Source: Clostridiales bacterium
GTDB lineage: Bacteria; Bacillota; Clostridia; Christensenellales; Aristaeellaceae
Reading direction: 5' to 3'
Length of the DNA: 64,000 bases
Assembly (NCBI GenBank): GCA_015056365.1
Contig: SVGM01000006.1
Location: forward strand, 93,931-157,930
Shown here: piece after piece, positions 16,370 through 25,155 of the stretch
How the letters are laid out: each line of letters opens with the position of its first letter
Position numbering within the stretch: position 1 is the stretch's first letter
Program-made: the position numbers and the translations under genes
Notes under the pieces: model-generated
Seen by the model: the letters and a program-made list of their open reading frames with translations, nothing else
Databases searched by the model: none
Told to the model about the DNA's origin: nothing

Positions 16370-17837
16370 GGTACGCGGCGAGAAGGCCGCAAGTTCATTG
16401 ATGTTTAAGCTCCTGGAGAGCTTTGGCATGCAGGGCATCGCCTTTGTGGTAGGCCTGGTGCTGGCCCGCCTACTGGATCCCACAGATTACGGCGTGCTGG
16501 GCATGCTGACGGTGTTTATCGCCTTTTCGCAGGTGTTTGTGCAAAGCGGCCTGAATACCGCTTTGATCCAGAAAAAAGATGCGGACGAAACCGACTTCAG
16601 CTCCGCCTTCTGGCTGTCGCTGGGGGTGGCGCTGGCGCTGTATCTGCTGCTGTTCGCCTTTGCGCCGCTGATCTGTCGCCTGATGAAGCGGCCGGAGATC
16701 ACGCCGGTGCTCAGGGTGCTAGCGCTGATCCTCATTCCCGGCGCGCTGGTGTCCATTCAGGGCGCGGCGGTGGCGCGGCGGATGCAGTTCCGCCGCATGA
16801 TGCTGTGCAGCCTGTGCGCGACGGTGGTATCCGGCGCAGTGGGCATCGGCATGGCAAGCGCAGGTATGCGCTACTGGGCGCTGGTGGGTCAGCAGCTGAG
16901 CAATCAGCTGTGTCTGGCGGTGCTTTTGTTGATTTTTATTTCCTGGCGGCCAAAGCGGCTATTCAGCTGGCAGCGGGTCAGCGGGCTGCTGCGCTACGGC
17001 TGGAAACTGCTGGTTTCCGGCGTGCTGGAAACCGGCTATGTCAACCTGCGTTCGTTGGTGATCGGCCTGAAATACGATACCGCTGCCCTGGGCTATTTCA
17101 CACGGGGCAAGCAGTTTCCCGAGCTGGTGATGAACGCCGTCAACGGTTCCATCCAGAGCGTGATGCTGCCGGTGCTGAGCCGGGAGCAGGACGACAAGAC
17201 CCGCATGAAGGAACTGATGCGCCGCTCGGTCAAGACGTCCAGCTTTGTGGTGCTGCCGCTGATGGCCGGTCTGGCAGGCGTGGCAGCGCCCATGGTTACG
17301 CTGCTGATCGGAGAAAAATGGCTGCCCTGCGTTCCGTTTTTGCAGATTTGCTGCATTGATTTCGCCTTCTACCCCATTCATACCGCCAACCTGCAGGCCA
17401 TCAACGCCATGGGGCGCAGCGACGTGTTCCTGAAGCTGGAATTGATTAAGAAAAGCTACGGACTGGCGATCCTGTTCATTGCGCTGCTTTGTTTTGATAC
17501 GCCCATCGCCATTGCCTGGGGCGCAGCCATCAGCACGCTGCTGAGCGCGCTGGTGAATGCCTCGCCCAACCGCAAACTGTTGGGCTACGGCTACCTGGAG
17601 CAGATGCGGGATGTGCTGCCCTCGGTGCTGATGGCGCTTGCCATGTTCGGCGTGGTGCTGCTGATGGGCAGCCTGCCGCTGGCGCCGATCGTGCTTTTGC
17701 CCCTTCAGGTGCTGACAGGGGTGGTGATCTATCTGGGGCTGGCGCTGGTCACCCGATCCGACAGCCTGCAGTTTTTGCTGGAAACGCTGCGCGGCCTTTT
17801 GAGCCGCAGCCGCGCGAAGGAGGAGGAAACCGTATGA
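16362..17837 (+). CDS. Wzx-like polysaccharide flippase
   Basis: A 491-residue integral membrane protein with about fourteen hydrophobic segments, of the oligosaccharide flippase/MATE-like superfamily. The N-terminal Gln-Gly-Ile-Ala-Phe-Val-Val-Gly-Leu-Val-Leu-Ala-Arg-Leu-Leu-Asp-Pro motif and the following Tyr-Gly are typical of Wzx proteins that move lipid-linked glycan units to the outer face. It starts at GTG 16362 within the end of the aminotransferase gene and overlaps the next gene by four bases. The neighbours suggest a modified aminosugar in the exported glycan. Confidence 0.85.
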   Translation: MGEVRGEKAASSLMFKLLESFGMQGIAFVVGLVLARLLDPTDYGVLGMLTVFIAFSQVFVQSGLNTALIQKKDADETDFSSAFWLSLGVALALYLLLFAFAPLICRLMKRPEITPVLRVLALILIPGALVSIQGAAVARRMQFRRMMLCSLCATVVSGAVGIGMASAGMRYWALVGQQLSNQLCLAVLLLIFISWRPKRLFSWQRVSGLLRYGWKLLVSGVLETGYVNLRSLVIGLKYDTAALGYFTRGKQFPELVMNAVNGSIQSVMLPVLSREQDDKTRMKELMRRSVKTSSFVVLPLMAGLAGVAAPMVTLLIGEKWLPCVPFLQICCIDFAFYPIHTANLQAINAMGRSDVFLKLELIKKSYGLAILFIALLCFDTPIAIAWGAAISTLLSALVNASPNRKLLGYGYLEQMRDVLPSVLMALAMFGVVLLMGSLPLAPIVLLPLQVLTGVVIYLGLALVTRSDSLQFLLETLRGLLSRSRAKEEETV

Positions 17838-18775
17838 AAACCGTGATGCTGACGGCGGTGGGTTCTGCCAGCGCAGGCCCGGTAACGGCGCGTTATCAGG
17901 CGCTGGGGATGCGGGTCGTGGGCTGCGACATCTATCCCCGCAGCTGGAATGAAACCTCTCAGCAAGTAGACGAGTTTTTTCAGGCGCTGACGGTGCAGGA
18001 CGAAGAGGCGTATGTGCAGCAGATGCTGGCCGCAGTGCGCCGCTACGGCGTGGAAGCGCTGATTCCCCTTACTGACGTGGAGGTGGACGTGCTGTGCAGC
18101 CGCAAGGCAGAGTTTTTGGCGTTGGGCTGCGTGCTGTGCACGCCGGAGGAAGCGGTGGTTCGCCTGTGCCGGGACAAGCAGCAGATGGCCCAGCGTCTGG
18201 AGGCGGCGCAGGTATGCCGTACCATTCCCACCTTCAGCGGGAAAGACCTCGCCGAAAATCTGTCCTTCCCCATGATGCTCAAGCCCCGCAGCGGACGTTC
18301 CAGCCAGGGTCAGGTGATCGCCTGGTGCCAGGCGGATGTGGACGCAGCGCTTAAGCGCCGGGACGACTACATCGCTCAGCCGTACCTTACCGGGGATATT
18401 TACACGGTGGACGTGGCGCGTGATGTGCAGGGCAATGTGCAGACGCTGGTGCGCCGGGAGCTGCTGCGCACCGGCAATGGCCTTGGTACCACGGTGGAGG
18501 TAATCCCACAGCACCCTCTGGATCGGATCTGCGCCGATATTGCCCGGGAAGCGGCGATTTTGGGCGTGGTGAACATGGAGTTTATTCATCACGATGATGA
18601 TTTTTATTTCTTGGAGGTCAATCCCCGTTTCTCCGGTGGCGCAGGCTTCAGCCTGAAAGCCGGAATGGATGTTGCCCTGCTGATGCTCCGTTGCCATCAG
18701 GGACAGCACATCGGTCAACGCCCCGTGGTACAGCCCGGCATCTACACCCGCAAGATAGAAATCATCGGGGGATAA
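17834..18775 (+). CDS. ATP-grasp ligase-like protein
   Basis: A 313-residue protein with an N-terminal Rossmann-like domain, an ATP-grasp core (Met-Leu-Lys-Pro-Arg-x-Gly nucleotide lysine, Asn-Met-Glu-Phe and Leu-Glu-Val-Asn-Pro-Arg-Phe metal-binding motifs) as in CarB-like carboligases. Such enzymes join a carboxylate to an amine via an acyl phosphate. Next to an aminotransferase and flippase, a role in amide-linking an amino acid to an aminosugar of a surface glycan is plausible but inferred. ATGA overlap at 17834 couples it to the flippase. Confidence 0.8.
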   Translation: MKTVMLTAVGSASAGPVTARYQALGMRVVGCDIYPRSWNETSQQVDEFFQALTVQDEEAYVQQMLAAVRRYGVEALIPLTDVEVDVLCSRKAEFLALGCVLCTPEEAVVRLCRDKQQMAQRLEAAQVCRTIPTFSGKDLAENLSFPMMLKPRSGRSSQGQVIAWCQADVDAALKRRDDYIAQPYLTGDIYTVDVARDVQGNVQTLVRRELLRTGNGLGTTVEVIPQHPLDRICADIAREAAILGVVNMEFIHHDDDFYFLEVNPRFSGGAGFSLKAGMDVALLMLRCHQGQHIGQRPVVQPGIYTRKIEIIGG

Positions 18776-18810
18776 CCCAAAAACGGCAACTCGTCAACGT
18801 ACACATGACC

Positions 18811-18893
18811 TTGAGGCCGTGAAACGGCCTCAAAATCAGGATTCTTAAGGGGCGTGCCCCTTAAGCGGGGAGCAGGGGCGGCGCCCCGGCCGT
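18811..18893. repeat. Composite palindromic repeat (family B), copy a of a direct pair
   Basis: Hairpin TTGAGGCCGT-gaa-ACGGCCTCAA (18811-18833), linker AATCAGGATTC, hairpin TTAAGGGGC-GCCCCTTAA, GCGGGG, then AGGGGCGGCGCCCC. It is repeated almost exactly 130 bases downstream. The pair follows the glycan cluster and precedes pepT. Confidence 0.85.
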
Positions 18894-18940
18894 ATCCCCC
18901 GGCCCGTCCAACCCAAAGAAATAACCTACCAACGTTTCCC

Positions 18941-19024
18941 TTGAGGCCGTGAAACGGCCTCAAAATCAGGATTCTTAAGGGGCGATGCCCCTTAAGCGGG
19001 GTGCAGGGGCGGCGCCCCTGCTAC
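18941..19024. repeat. Composite palindromic repeat (family B), copy b of a direct pair
   Basis: The same string of hairpins as at 18811-18893, with one base added in the loop of the second hairpin (GGGGCGATGCCCC) and small changes in the third. It ends about 45 bases before the pepT start and would be in its leader. Confidence 0.85.
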
Positions 19025-19069
19025 GCCCCGGCGGTGCCCAGCCATACCACAAACAGGAGGTATCTCACC

Positions 19070-20272
19070 ATGACCGTCAAGGAACGCTTTTTGAATTATG
19101 TCGCCATCGATACCGGTTCCAGCGAGGAGACCGGGACCCATCCTTCCACGGAGAAGCAGTGGGAGCTGGCGCGGCTTTTGGAGAAGGAACTGAAAGAACT
19201 GGGCGCCAGCAACGTGCGGCTCAGCGATACGTGCTACGTGTACGCGGAGATCCCGGCGACGGTGGAGAATCAGCCGACCATCGGCCTGATCGCCCATATG
19301 GACACCGCTCCTGCGGTGAAAACCGGCCCGGTGCATGCCCGTGCGCTGGTGTACGAAGGCGGCGCCATCGAGATCGGCAACGGCGTAGTGATGGATCCCG
19401 AGGATTTTGAGAGCCTGAAGGAGCATATCGGGCATGAGCTGATCGTCACCGACGGCACCACTTTGCTGGGCGGCGACGACAAGGCAGGCGTGGCGGAGAT
19501 CATGACGCTGGCGCAGCGTCTGCTGGACGATCCGTCCATCCCTCACGGCAAGGTGTGCATCGGGTTTACCCCGGACGAGGAGATCGGCGAGGGTGCGGAT
19601 CATTTTGATGTGGCCGGCTTTGGTGCGGAGTATGCCTATACCGTGGACGGTGGCAGCCTGGGCGAGGTGGAGTGCGAGACCTTCAACGCTGCGGCTGCCC
19701 GGGTACGGGTGAATGGCTTCAACATCCATCCCGGCGCTGCCAAGAACAAAATGCGCAATGCTGCCCGCATCGCCATGGAGTTTGCCGGCATGCTGCCCCA
19801 GCATGAGGTGCCGGAGCACACCGAGGGCCGGGAAGGCTTCTACCATCTGTGCCAGATCAAGGGCGACGAGGTGCTGGCCGAGCTGGTGTACATCATCCGC
19901 GACCACGATATGGCTCTGTTCACCCAGCGCAAGGAGCGCATGGAAAAGATCGCCGCTTACCTCAACGGCGTCTACGGCGAGGGCACCATCGAGCTGGGTC
20001 TTCGCGATAGCTACTACAATATGAAGCAGGAGCTGGACAAGCATCCCCATGTGATGGAGCGCGCCCTCAAGGCCATGGAAGCCTGCGGCATCGCGCCCAA
20101 GGTGGCTCCCGTACGCGGCGGCACCGACGGCTCCCGCCTGAGCTATATGGGCCTGCCCTGTCCCAATCTGTCCACCGGCGGCTACAACTTCCACGGCGTG
20201 ATGGAATACGTGTCTGTGAATGAGATGGAAAAGATGGTAGAGGTGCTGGAGGAGCTGGTCAGAGCCAAGTAA
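19070..20272 (+). CDS. pepT: Peptidase T (tripeptide aminopeptidase)
   Basis: Cytosolic M20B zinc peptidase that removes the N-terminal residue of tripeptides. The 400-residue length is usual. Metal-site motifs are visible: Ile-Ala-His-Met-Asp-Thr-Ala-Pro, Leu-Gly-Gly-Asp-Asp-Lys-Ala-Gly, and Phe-Thr-Pro-Asp-Glu-Glu-Ile-Gly-Glu-Gly; the Arg-Gly-Gly-Thr-Asp-Gly-Ser-Arg-Leu segment near the end is also characteristic. ATG 19070 follows CAGGAGG. Upstream in-frame codons lie in the palindromic repeat and are excluded. A terminator follows. Confidence 0.95.
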   Translation: MTVKERFLNYVAIDTGSSEETGTHPSTEKQWELARLLEKELKELGASNVRLSDTCYVYAEIPATVENQPTIGLIAHMDTAPAVKTGPVHARALVYEGGAIEIGNGVVMDPEDFESLKEHIGHELIVTDGTTLLGGDDKAGVAEIMTLAQRLLDDPSIPHGKVCIGFTPDEEIGEGADHFDVAGFGAEYAYTVDGGSLGEVECETFNAAAARVRVNGFNIHPGAAKNKMRNAARIAMEFAGMLPQHEVPEHTEGREGFYHLCQIKGDEVLAELVYIIRDHDMALFTQRKERMEKIAAYLNGVYGEGTIELGLRDSYYNMKQELDKHPHVMERALKAMEACGIAPKVAPVRGGTDGSRLSYMGLPCPNLSTGGYNFHGVMEYVSVNEMEKMVEVLEELVRAK

Positions 20273-20325
20273 GATGGCGCCGAAACGAGACTTGCATCCG
20301 GCGAATGGGCGCGAAAGAGCGCATG

Positions 20326-20381
20326 ATGGAGCGTGACGTCATCCCCCTCAGGGATGGATGCGTTGCGCTCCATTGCTTTTT
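20326..20381 (+). terminator. Terminator of pepT
   Basis: ATGGAGCGTGACG (20326-20338) pairs with CGTTGCGCTCCAT (20361-20373) with two mismatches; an inner CATCC/GGATG stem lies in the loop and a TTTTT tail follows. Confidence 0.65.
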
Positions 20382-20463
20382 GAAAGTGATGACGGCCGAG
20401 GTACTGTAACCGAACAAAAGAATGAAGAGAATGTTAAATGTTCGGACTTGAAGGGGTTTCCGC

Positions 20464-20492
20464 TTTACAAACGGTAAAGAAACGTGTATCAT
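20464..20492 (+). promoter_or_regulatory. Sigma-A promoter of the second BMP gene
   Basis: TTTACA (20464-20469), 17-base spacer, TATCAT (20487-20492), about 60 bases before the start codon. Confidence 0.75.
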
Positions 20493-20550
20493 AAATCCGT
20501 TGTAACTGGTTAACTCCTCTGGTAAATACACAAATGGAGGGAAACATTTC

Positions 20551-21771
20551 ATGAAGAAGATCATTAGCCTGCTTCTGGTTCTGTGCATGATGATTGGTCT
20601 GTGCTCCGTGGCCGCCGCTGAGGGCGTTCCCGCTGATCAGATCAAGGTTGGCTTCATTTTCATCGGCGATGAAAACGAAGGCTACACCTACTCCCACTAC
20701 AAGGCTGCGATGGAAATGAAGGACGCTCTCGGCCTGACCGACGAGCAGGTTCTCATCAAGCGCAACGTCCCCGAGACTGAAGAAGCCTACGAGGCTGCTG
20801 TTGACCTGGCCGAGTCCGGCTGCAACATCATCTTCGCCAACTCTTTCGGCCACGAGAGCTATCTGTGGGACGCCGCCGCTGAGTATCCCGAAGTGCAGTT
20901 TTGCCACGCCACCGGCACCAACGCTGCCAACTCCGGCCTGGCCAACGCTCACAACTACTTCACCGCTATCCATGAAGCCCGCTACGTCAGCGGCGTGGTC
21001 GGCGGCATGAAGCTGCAGCAGCTCATCGACGAAGGCGTGATCACCGCAGATCAGGCCAAGGTCGGCTACGTGGGCGCTCATCCCTATGCTGAGGTTATCA
21101 GCGGCTACACCGCTTTCTTCCTGGGTGTCCGCTCCCAGTGCCCCTCCGCCACCATGGAAGTGGTTTACACCGGTTCCTGGTCCGATGCCGCTCTGGAAAA
21201 GGCCGCTGCCGAGAGCCTGATCGCCGACGGTTGCTTCCTGATCGGTCAGCACGCTGACACCACCGGCGCTTCCACCGCTTGCGAACCCGCCGGTCGCCAC
21301 ATTGTTGGCTACAACATCTCCATGATCCCCACCGCCCCCAACTACGCCCTGACCTCCGCCACCAACAACTGGACTCCCTACGTGACCTACGCTGTCGAGT
21401 GCGTCATCAACGGCGAGCCCATCGTGACTGACTGGAGCCGCGGCTATGCGGACGGCGCTGTTTCCATCACCGAGCTGAACGAGGCTGTTGTGGCTCCCGG
21501 CACCGCCGAGAAGGTTGATGCGGTTGTGGCTGGTCTGGCCGACGGCAGCATCAAGGTCTTCGACGTGAGCACCTTCACCGTGCAGCCCTCCACTGACGGC
21601 AGCTATCAGGTCGACGAGAACGGCCACCTGACCAGCGCTTACTCTCAGGACACCAACGGTGACTGGGTCAACGACACCGCTGAGATCATCGTGGACGGCG
21701 CCTATGCTGAGGGCAGCCTGATCTCCGCTCCCTGCTTCAACCTGATCATCGACGGCATCACCCTGAAGTAA
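20551..21771 (+). CDS. BMP-family solute-binding protein (second)
   Basis: Exported binding protein of 406 residues: signal peptide Met-Lys-Lys-Ile-Ile-Ser with hydrophobic core and Ala-Ala-Ala-Glu cleavage region, then a BMP fold with Val-Gly-Phe-Ile-Phe-Ile-Gly at the mature start, His-Glu-Ala-Arg-Tyr-Val-Ser-Gly-Val-Val-Gly-Gly and Gln-His-Ala-Asp-Thr-Thr-Gly. It belongs to the longer BMP subgroup and is clearly distinct from the protein at 4823. It has its own promoter. Codon use is strongly biased to a few codons, suggesting high expression. It probably serves the ABC importer at 10.2-14 kb or another set outside the window. Confidence 0.85.
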   Translation: MKKIISLLLVLCMMIGLCSVAAAEGVPADQIKVGFIFIGDENEGYTYSHYKAAMEMKDALGLTDEQVLIKRNVPETEEAYEAAVDLAESGCNIIFANSFGHESYLWDAAAEYPEVQFCHATGTNAANSGLANAHNYFTAIHEARYVSGVVGGMKLQQLIDEGVITADQAKVGYVGAHPYAEVISGYTAFFLGVRSQCPSATMEVVYTGSWSDAALEKAAAESLIADGCFLIGQHADTTGASTACEPAGRHIVGYNISMIPTAPNYALTSATNNWTPYVTYAVECVINGEPIVTDWSRGYADGAVSITELNEAVVAPGTAEKVDAVVAGLADGSIKVFDVSTFTVQPSTDGSYQVDENGHLTSAYSQDTNGDWVNDTAEIIVDGAYAEGSLISAPCFNLIIDGITLK

Positions 21772-21911
21772 TTCGGGAGGATGAGCAGGGGTTGAGTTCT
21801 TCAGCTTCTGTCATCCTGCAATCCACAACTGTGGCTTGTACCTGCCTGAGCTGACAACCATGCTCCTGGGCCTGTTCTACAGGCGCAAGGGTAAGGGATC
21901 AGCAAAATATC

Positions 21912-21944
21912 AAAAACCCGGTGCGTTTGCGCCGGGTTTTTTGA
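21912..21944 (+). terminator. Terminator after the second BMP gene
   Basis: AAAACCCGG (21912 onward) pairs with CCGGGTTTT (21932-21940) around a GC-containing loop, then TT. The other sequence between 21772 and 22213 holds nothing I recognise. Confidence 0.75.
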
Positions 21945-22213
21945 TTGAAAATGTTGCTGATTTTATATGTTTTGCATTTTGGATGGATTGCCTGCATGCG
22001 CCGGAAGGTCGCTCGTATGGGTGTGGTACTGATCAGCCTGCCGGGAAAATCATCATCGAGCAGAAACAGGGTCTGCCGCTTCTCTTTTCTCCCCTTGCAT
22101 TCTTACGCCCGCGGTGTTATACTGCCAACGCCGCACAGGGCGGCGGCGCAGGCAGAGAACATACCGCCTGTACCGCGCATCATCCAAACAACGCCGCAAG
22201 GAGCAAGAAAACC

Positions 22214-22918
22214 ATGCAAACTGCCTCTGCTTTCAAATCCAAACTCTCCGCCTTTCTGGGCCCCAATGCCAAAAAGCGCTTCCTGCTGATGCTTCTGGGC
22301 GTGTTCGGCATGGGCTTTTTTCTGTCCTTCCTAATTGAAACCGCCTATGGCAGCGATACCTGCACCTTCATGAATCTGCCCCTGTCGGCCAAATTCGGGC
22401 TTACTTTCGGCACATGGCAGCTGTGCTTGAACATCGTCATGCTCATCGGCGTCATTTTGATGAAGCCCAAGCTTATCGGTGCGGGCACCATCGCCAATAT
22501 GGTGGGCATCGGCTACATTTCCGACTTCTGCCGCTGGCTGTGGGCACGCATCCTCCCGGAAAGCCTGTTCACCCTGCAGCCTGCCCGCAGCATTGTATTC
22601 GTGCTGGCGCTGATCCCCTTCATCCTGAGCATCGCCATCTACATGGTGGCGGATATGGGCCTTTCCCCCTTTGATGCCCTGCCCGTCATCTTCACCGAAA
22701 AGCTGGGGCTGCGTTTCTCCACCGGCCGTATGATCTGGGATTTCGCCGCCATCGGCGTAGGCCTGCTGGCCGGCGGCAAGCTGAACATCGGTACCTTCCT
22801 GCTGGCGCTGACCCTTGGCCCGGTGGTAGGCGTGGTGGACAAGTTCCTCAAAAAGCATTTCCTGAAGCTGGATGCGCCCCAAAATCAATCGGATTCCGAG
22901 CAAACCGCTTCTGCCTGA
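22214..22918 (+). CDS. YczE/YitT-like integral membrane protein
   Basis: A 234-residue membrane protein with about five hydrophobic segments, including Leu-Met-Leu-Leu-Gly-Val-Phe-Gly-Met-Gly-Phe-Phe-Leu-Ser at the start and Met-Gly-Leu-Ser-Pro-Phe-Asp-Ala-Leu-Pro in the middle. The last motif, with Gly-Arg-Met-Ile-Trp-Asp, is typical of the YczE family (DUF6198-like), of unknown transport role. ATG 22214 was chosen because AAGGAGC lies before it; the longer frame upstream includes the preceding terminator. It ends before a strong two-way terminator. Confidence 0.7.
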   Translation: MQTASAFKSKLSAFLGPNAKKRFLLMLLGVFGMGFFLSFLIETAYGSDTCTFMNLPLSAKFGLTFGTWQLCLNIVMLIGVILMKPKLIGAGTIANMVGIGYISDFCRWLWARILPESLFTLQPARSIVFVLALIPFILSIAIYMVADMGLSPFDALPVIFTEKLGLRFSTGRMIWDFAAIGVGLLAGGKLNIGTFLLALTLGPVVGVVDKFLKKHFLKLDAPQNQSDSEQTASA

Positions 22919-22991
22919 TCGCGCGTGGCCGTGCGGTGCTGGCGGCGGACGAGCACCTGTGGGCCATGATCTGGCACCTCACAAACCATAC

Positions 22992-23044
22992 CAAACCAAA
23001 AACAGAGCGTCTGCCTCAAAAGCAGACGCTCTGTTTTTGGTTTG
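22992..23044. terminator. Bidirectional terminator between convergent genes
   Basis: A perfect 23-bp stem (22992-23014 with 23022-23044) with a 7-base loop; A and T runs on both flanks allow it to serve both the YczE-like gene (plus) and the kinase-like gene (minus). Confidence 0.9.
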
Positions 23045-23062
23045 ATTGAGGGCAAAGACTGA

Positions 23063-23701
23063 TTATCCCTCCTGCGCCGTCCCCAGCTTGATGTGCGCAT
23101 ACGCGGCGATCAGCTCCACCAGCTCCTCCAGGGAATGCCCGTCGGTGCGGAGCATCAGATCATAATTGGAGCGCATGCCCCAGTTGCCGTCGGCGTAGAA
23201 GTTGTAGTAGGTTTTGCGCTGCTTGTCGGTCTTCTTGATCAGCTCGCGTGCGCGCTCCTCGTCCACATTCTCCACCTGCATGATTCGCTGGATGCGGTGC
23301 TCCAGCGATGCGTAAACAAACACATGGGTCACATTGGCGCTGCCGCGCAGCACATAGTCGGCGCAGCGGCCCACAAATACGCAGGGGCCCTCCTGAGCCA
23401 GCTTGGTGATGGCGTCAAACTGCGCCTGAAAGATCCGCTGGTTCATGGGCACATTCACGCCAAAGCCAACGCCGCCCATCGCCCCGCCCATGGAGGCGGC
23501 GGCGCCCAAAAGGCCGCTCAGCGCGCCCTTTTCGTCATGCGCCTCCATCAGTTCTTCACAAATGCCGCTTTCCTGCGCAGCGCGGGTAAGGATCTCCTTG
23601 TCGTAGTAGGCGATGCCCAGCTTTTTCGCCAGCAATTCACCCAGTTCACGGCCGCCGCTGCCATATTCGCGGCCAATGGTAATCATCAAATGTTCGCCCA
23701 T
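23063..23701 (-). CDS. Cytidylate kinase-like P-loop protein
   Basis: A 212-residue cytosolic protein of the cytidylate kinase-like family (Cmk_2 type). The N-terminal Ile-Thr-Ile-Gly-Arg-Glu-Tyr-Gly-Ser-Gly-Gly-Arg replaces a standard Walker A, as usual in this family. Asp-Lys-Glu-Ile-Leu and Val-Gly-Arg-Cys-Ala-Asp-Tyr-Val-Leu are also typical, as is the later Lys-Thr-Asp-Lys-Gln-Arg-Lys-Thr-Tyr-Tyr. Members are widespread in Clostridia with unproven substrate; they differ from true cmk. It has its own promoter and stands alone. Confidence 0.85.
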   Translation of the reverse strand: MGEHLMITIGREYGSGGRELGELLAKKLGIAYYDKEILTRAAQESGICEELMEAHDEKGALSGLLGAAASMGGAMGGVGFGVNVPMNQRIFQAQFDAITKLAQEGPCVFVGRCADYVLRGSANVTHVFVYASLEHRIQRIMQVENVDEERARELIKKTDKQRKTYYNFYADGNWGMRSNYDLMLRTDGHSLEELVELIAAYAHIKLGTAQEG

Positions 23702-23759
23702 TGGCTACCTCCCTGTTCTGTCCGGACTATTCAATTCTTGCAGCAAATCTTGATGATTG

Positions 23760-23788
23760 ATTATATCGCAGTTTTGGCAAAAGTACAA
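23760..23788 (-). promoter_or_regulatory. Sigma-A promoter of the cytidylate kinase-like gene
   Basis: On the minus strand: TTGTAC (23783-23788), 17-base spacer, TATAAT (23760-23765). Confidence 0.75.
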
Positions 23789-23840
23789 TCACGAACAGAA
23801 AAAAAGCAGCAAAACTTTCCGTGAGGGCTTATGGACGGGC

Positions 23841-25025
23841 TCAGGGGTTGAGCATCTTGTCAACATCCACCCAGATCACCGGACGCACGCCCACGCCACT
23901 GGCGTTGGTGTTGGCGCCGTATTCCTCGATGATACCCTCATAGTCTACCCGGTTGGCGTCGTTCTTGCGGTTGGTGGTGTCGCGCAGCCACCAGTAGCAG
24001 TAGCCGTTCTTCTTGGCCACCGGTCTGGCGCTGGCATAGCTGGTGGGCGTGCACAGCAGCAGATTCTTGGACAGATACCGTTTGGCCTCGGCGGCGCTGA
24101 GGCAGAACACCTTGTCGTAGGTCTGCACATCCCTGTCCACGTAGCGGCTCACCACGCTGCTGGAGAGGATGGCCTTTTGCTGATGAAGATTGAAACAGCT
24201 CTGGTAGAATGTACCGTTGAGCCAGGTGCGCAGGCTGCAGTCCTGCCAGCTGATTTTGATCCATTCGCTGTTGAACCGCTGCATATCCAGTGCATACCGG
24301 GACATCAGCAGCGCCTGACCGGCCTGGTTGGTATCCAGCACGATCCACTCCACGGGCTCCTTGCCGTTGGCGGTGTTATTGTCCTGTTCGTAGGAGCCGA
24401 ATATCACCCGCTCGCCGGGCACGGACCATCTGGCCATTACGCTTCTGGCATTCACCCGCGCAGGCGCCTGATAAAGAAACACCACGGTGGCAGGGTTGGG
24501 CGCACCGTTGTTGTCAAAGGCGATGGTGACCGGTCCGGTGACCACCGGGCTGTACCCGGACGGCACCATGGAGGCATCCGGCGTGATCACGTTGTTGGCA
24601 GGGCTCACGGTGACCGTGGTCTGGGCAAAGGGGCCGTCGGCCGTAATGTAGGACACCTGCACGGTACGGGCAGAATAAGGCGTTGCCGTGGGGGCAACCG
24701 TACGGACAGGCACAGTAGGGGTGACAGTGTAGACAGGCGCCGCCGTCGCGGTGGCCGTCACGGTCGCGGCGGGCTGCTGTGTCACAGCGGCAGACAGCGT
24801 ATTGTCGACTTTCTGATCTCCGCCGAATACCTGCACGAAGAACATACCGATCAGAATGCCGCCTGCCAGCAGCATCAGACCCACCAATATCGGCAGCAGC
24901 GACTTCTTCGGCGCCTGATATGCGTTCCCGGCTCCGTCGGGGTACTGCGGGCGGGGCTGACCGCACTTCGCACAATATTGATTGCCTTCCGGATTGTTAT
25001 TTCCGCACTGGCCGCATCTCCACAT
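23841..25025 (-). CDS. Zinc-ribbon membrane protein with extracellular DUF6273-like domain
   Basis: A 394-residue protein. It begins with a zinc ribbon (Cys4, Cys7, Cys18, Cys21), then a proline-rich linker and one transmembrane segment (about 48-72), placing the rest outside. A Thr/Ala/Val-rich linker leads to a beta domain and then to a C-terminal DUF6273-like domain (from Val-Ile-Phe-Gly-Ser-Tyr-Glu-Gln to Val-Gly-Val-Arg-Pro-Val-Ile-Trp), including Trp-Ile-Val-Leu-Asp and Ser-Leu-Arg-Thr-Trp-Leu-Asn. That domain is common in surface proteins of Clostridia. ATG 25025 follows AGGAGG; the longer frame runs into the promoter. Confidence 0.75.
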   Translation of the reverse strand: MWRCGQCGNNNPEGNQYCAKCGQPRPQYPDGAGNAYQAPKKSLLPILVGLMLLAGGILIGMFFVQVFGGDQKVDNTLSAAVTQQPAATVTATATAAPVYTVTPTVPVRTVAPTATPYSARTVQVSYITADGPFAQTTVTVSPANNVITPDASMVPSGYSPVVTGPVTIAFDNNGAPNPATVVFLYQAPARVNARSVMARWSVPGERVIFGSYEQDNNTANGKEPVEWIVLDTNQAGQALLMSRYALDMQRFNSEWIKISWQDCSLRTWLNGTFYQSCFNLHQQKAILSSSVVSRYVDRDVQTYDKVFCLSAAEAKRYLSKNLLLCTPTSYASARPVAKKNGYCYWWLRDTTNRKNDANRVDYEGIIEEYGANTNASGVGVRPVIWVDVDKMLNP

Positions 25026-25155
25026 AAACCAAACGCCTCCTGCATTTGCTTTGTCACCGGAAAAGCCCGCATCACCGGCGCTCGCGGCACTGCGCCGGAC
25101 GCACGGTAGGAACAGCTGCTTTTTTCCTGTGAGAAAACCCATATTTTTCAACAAA

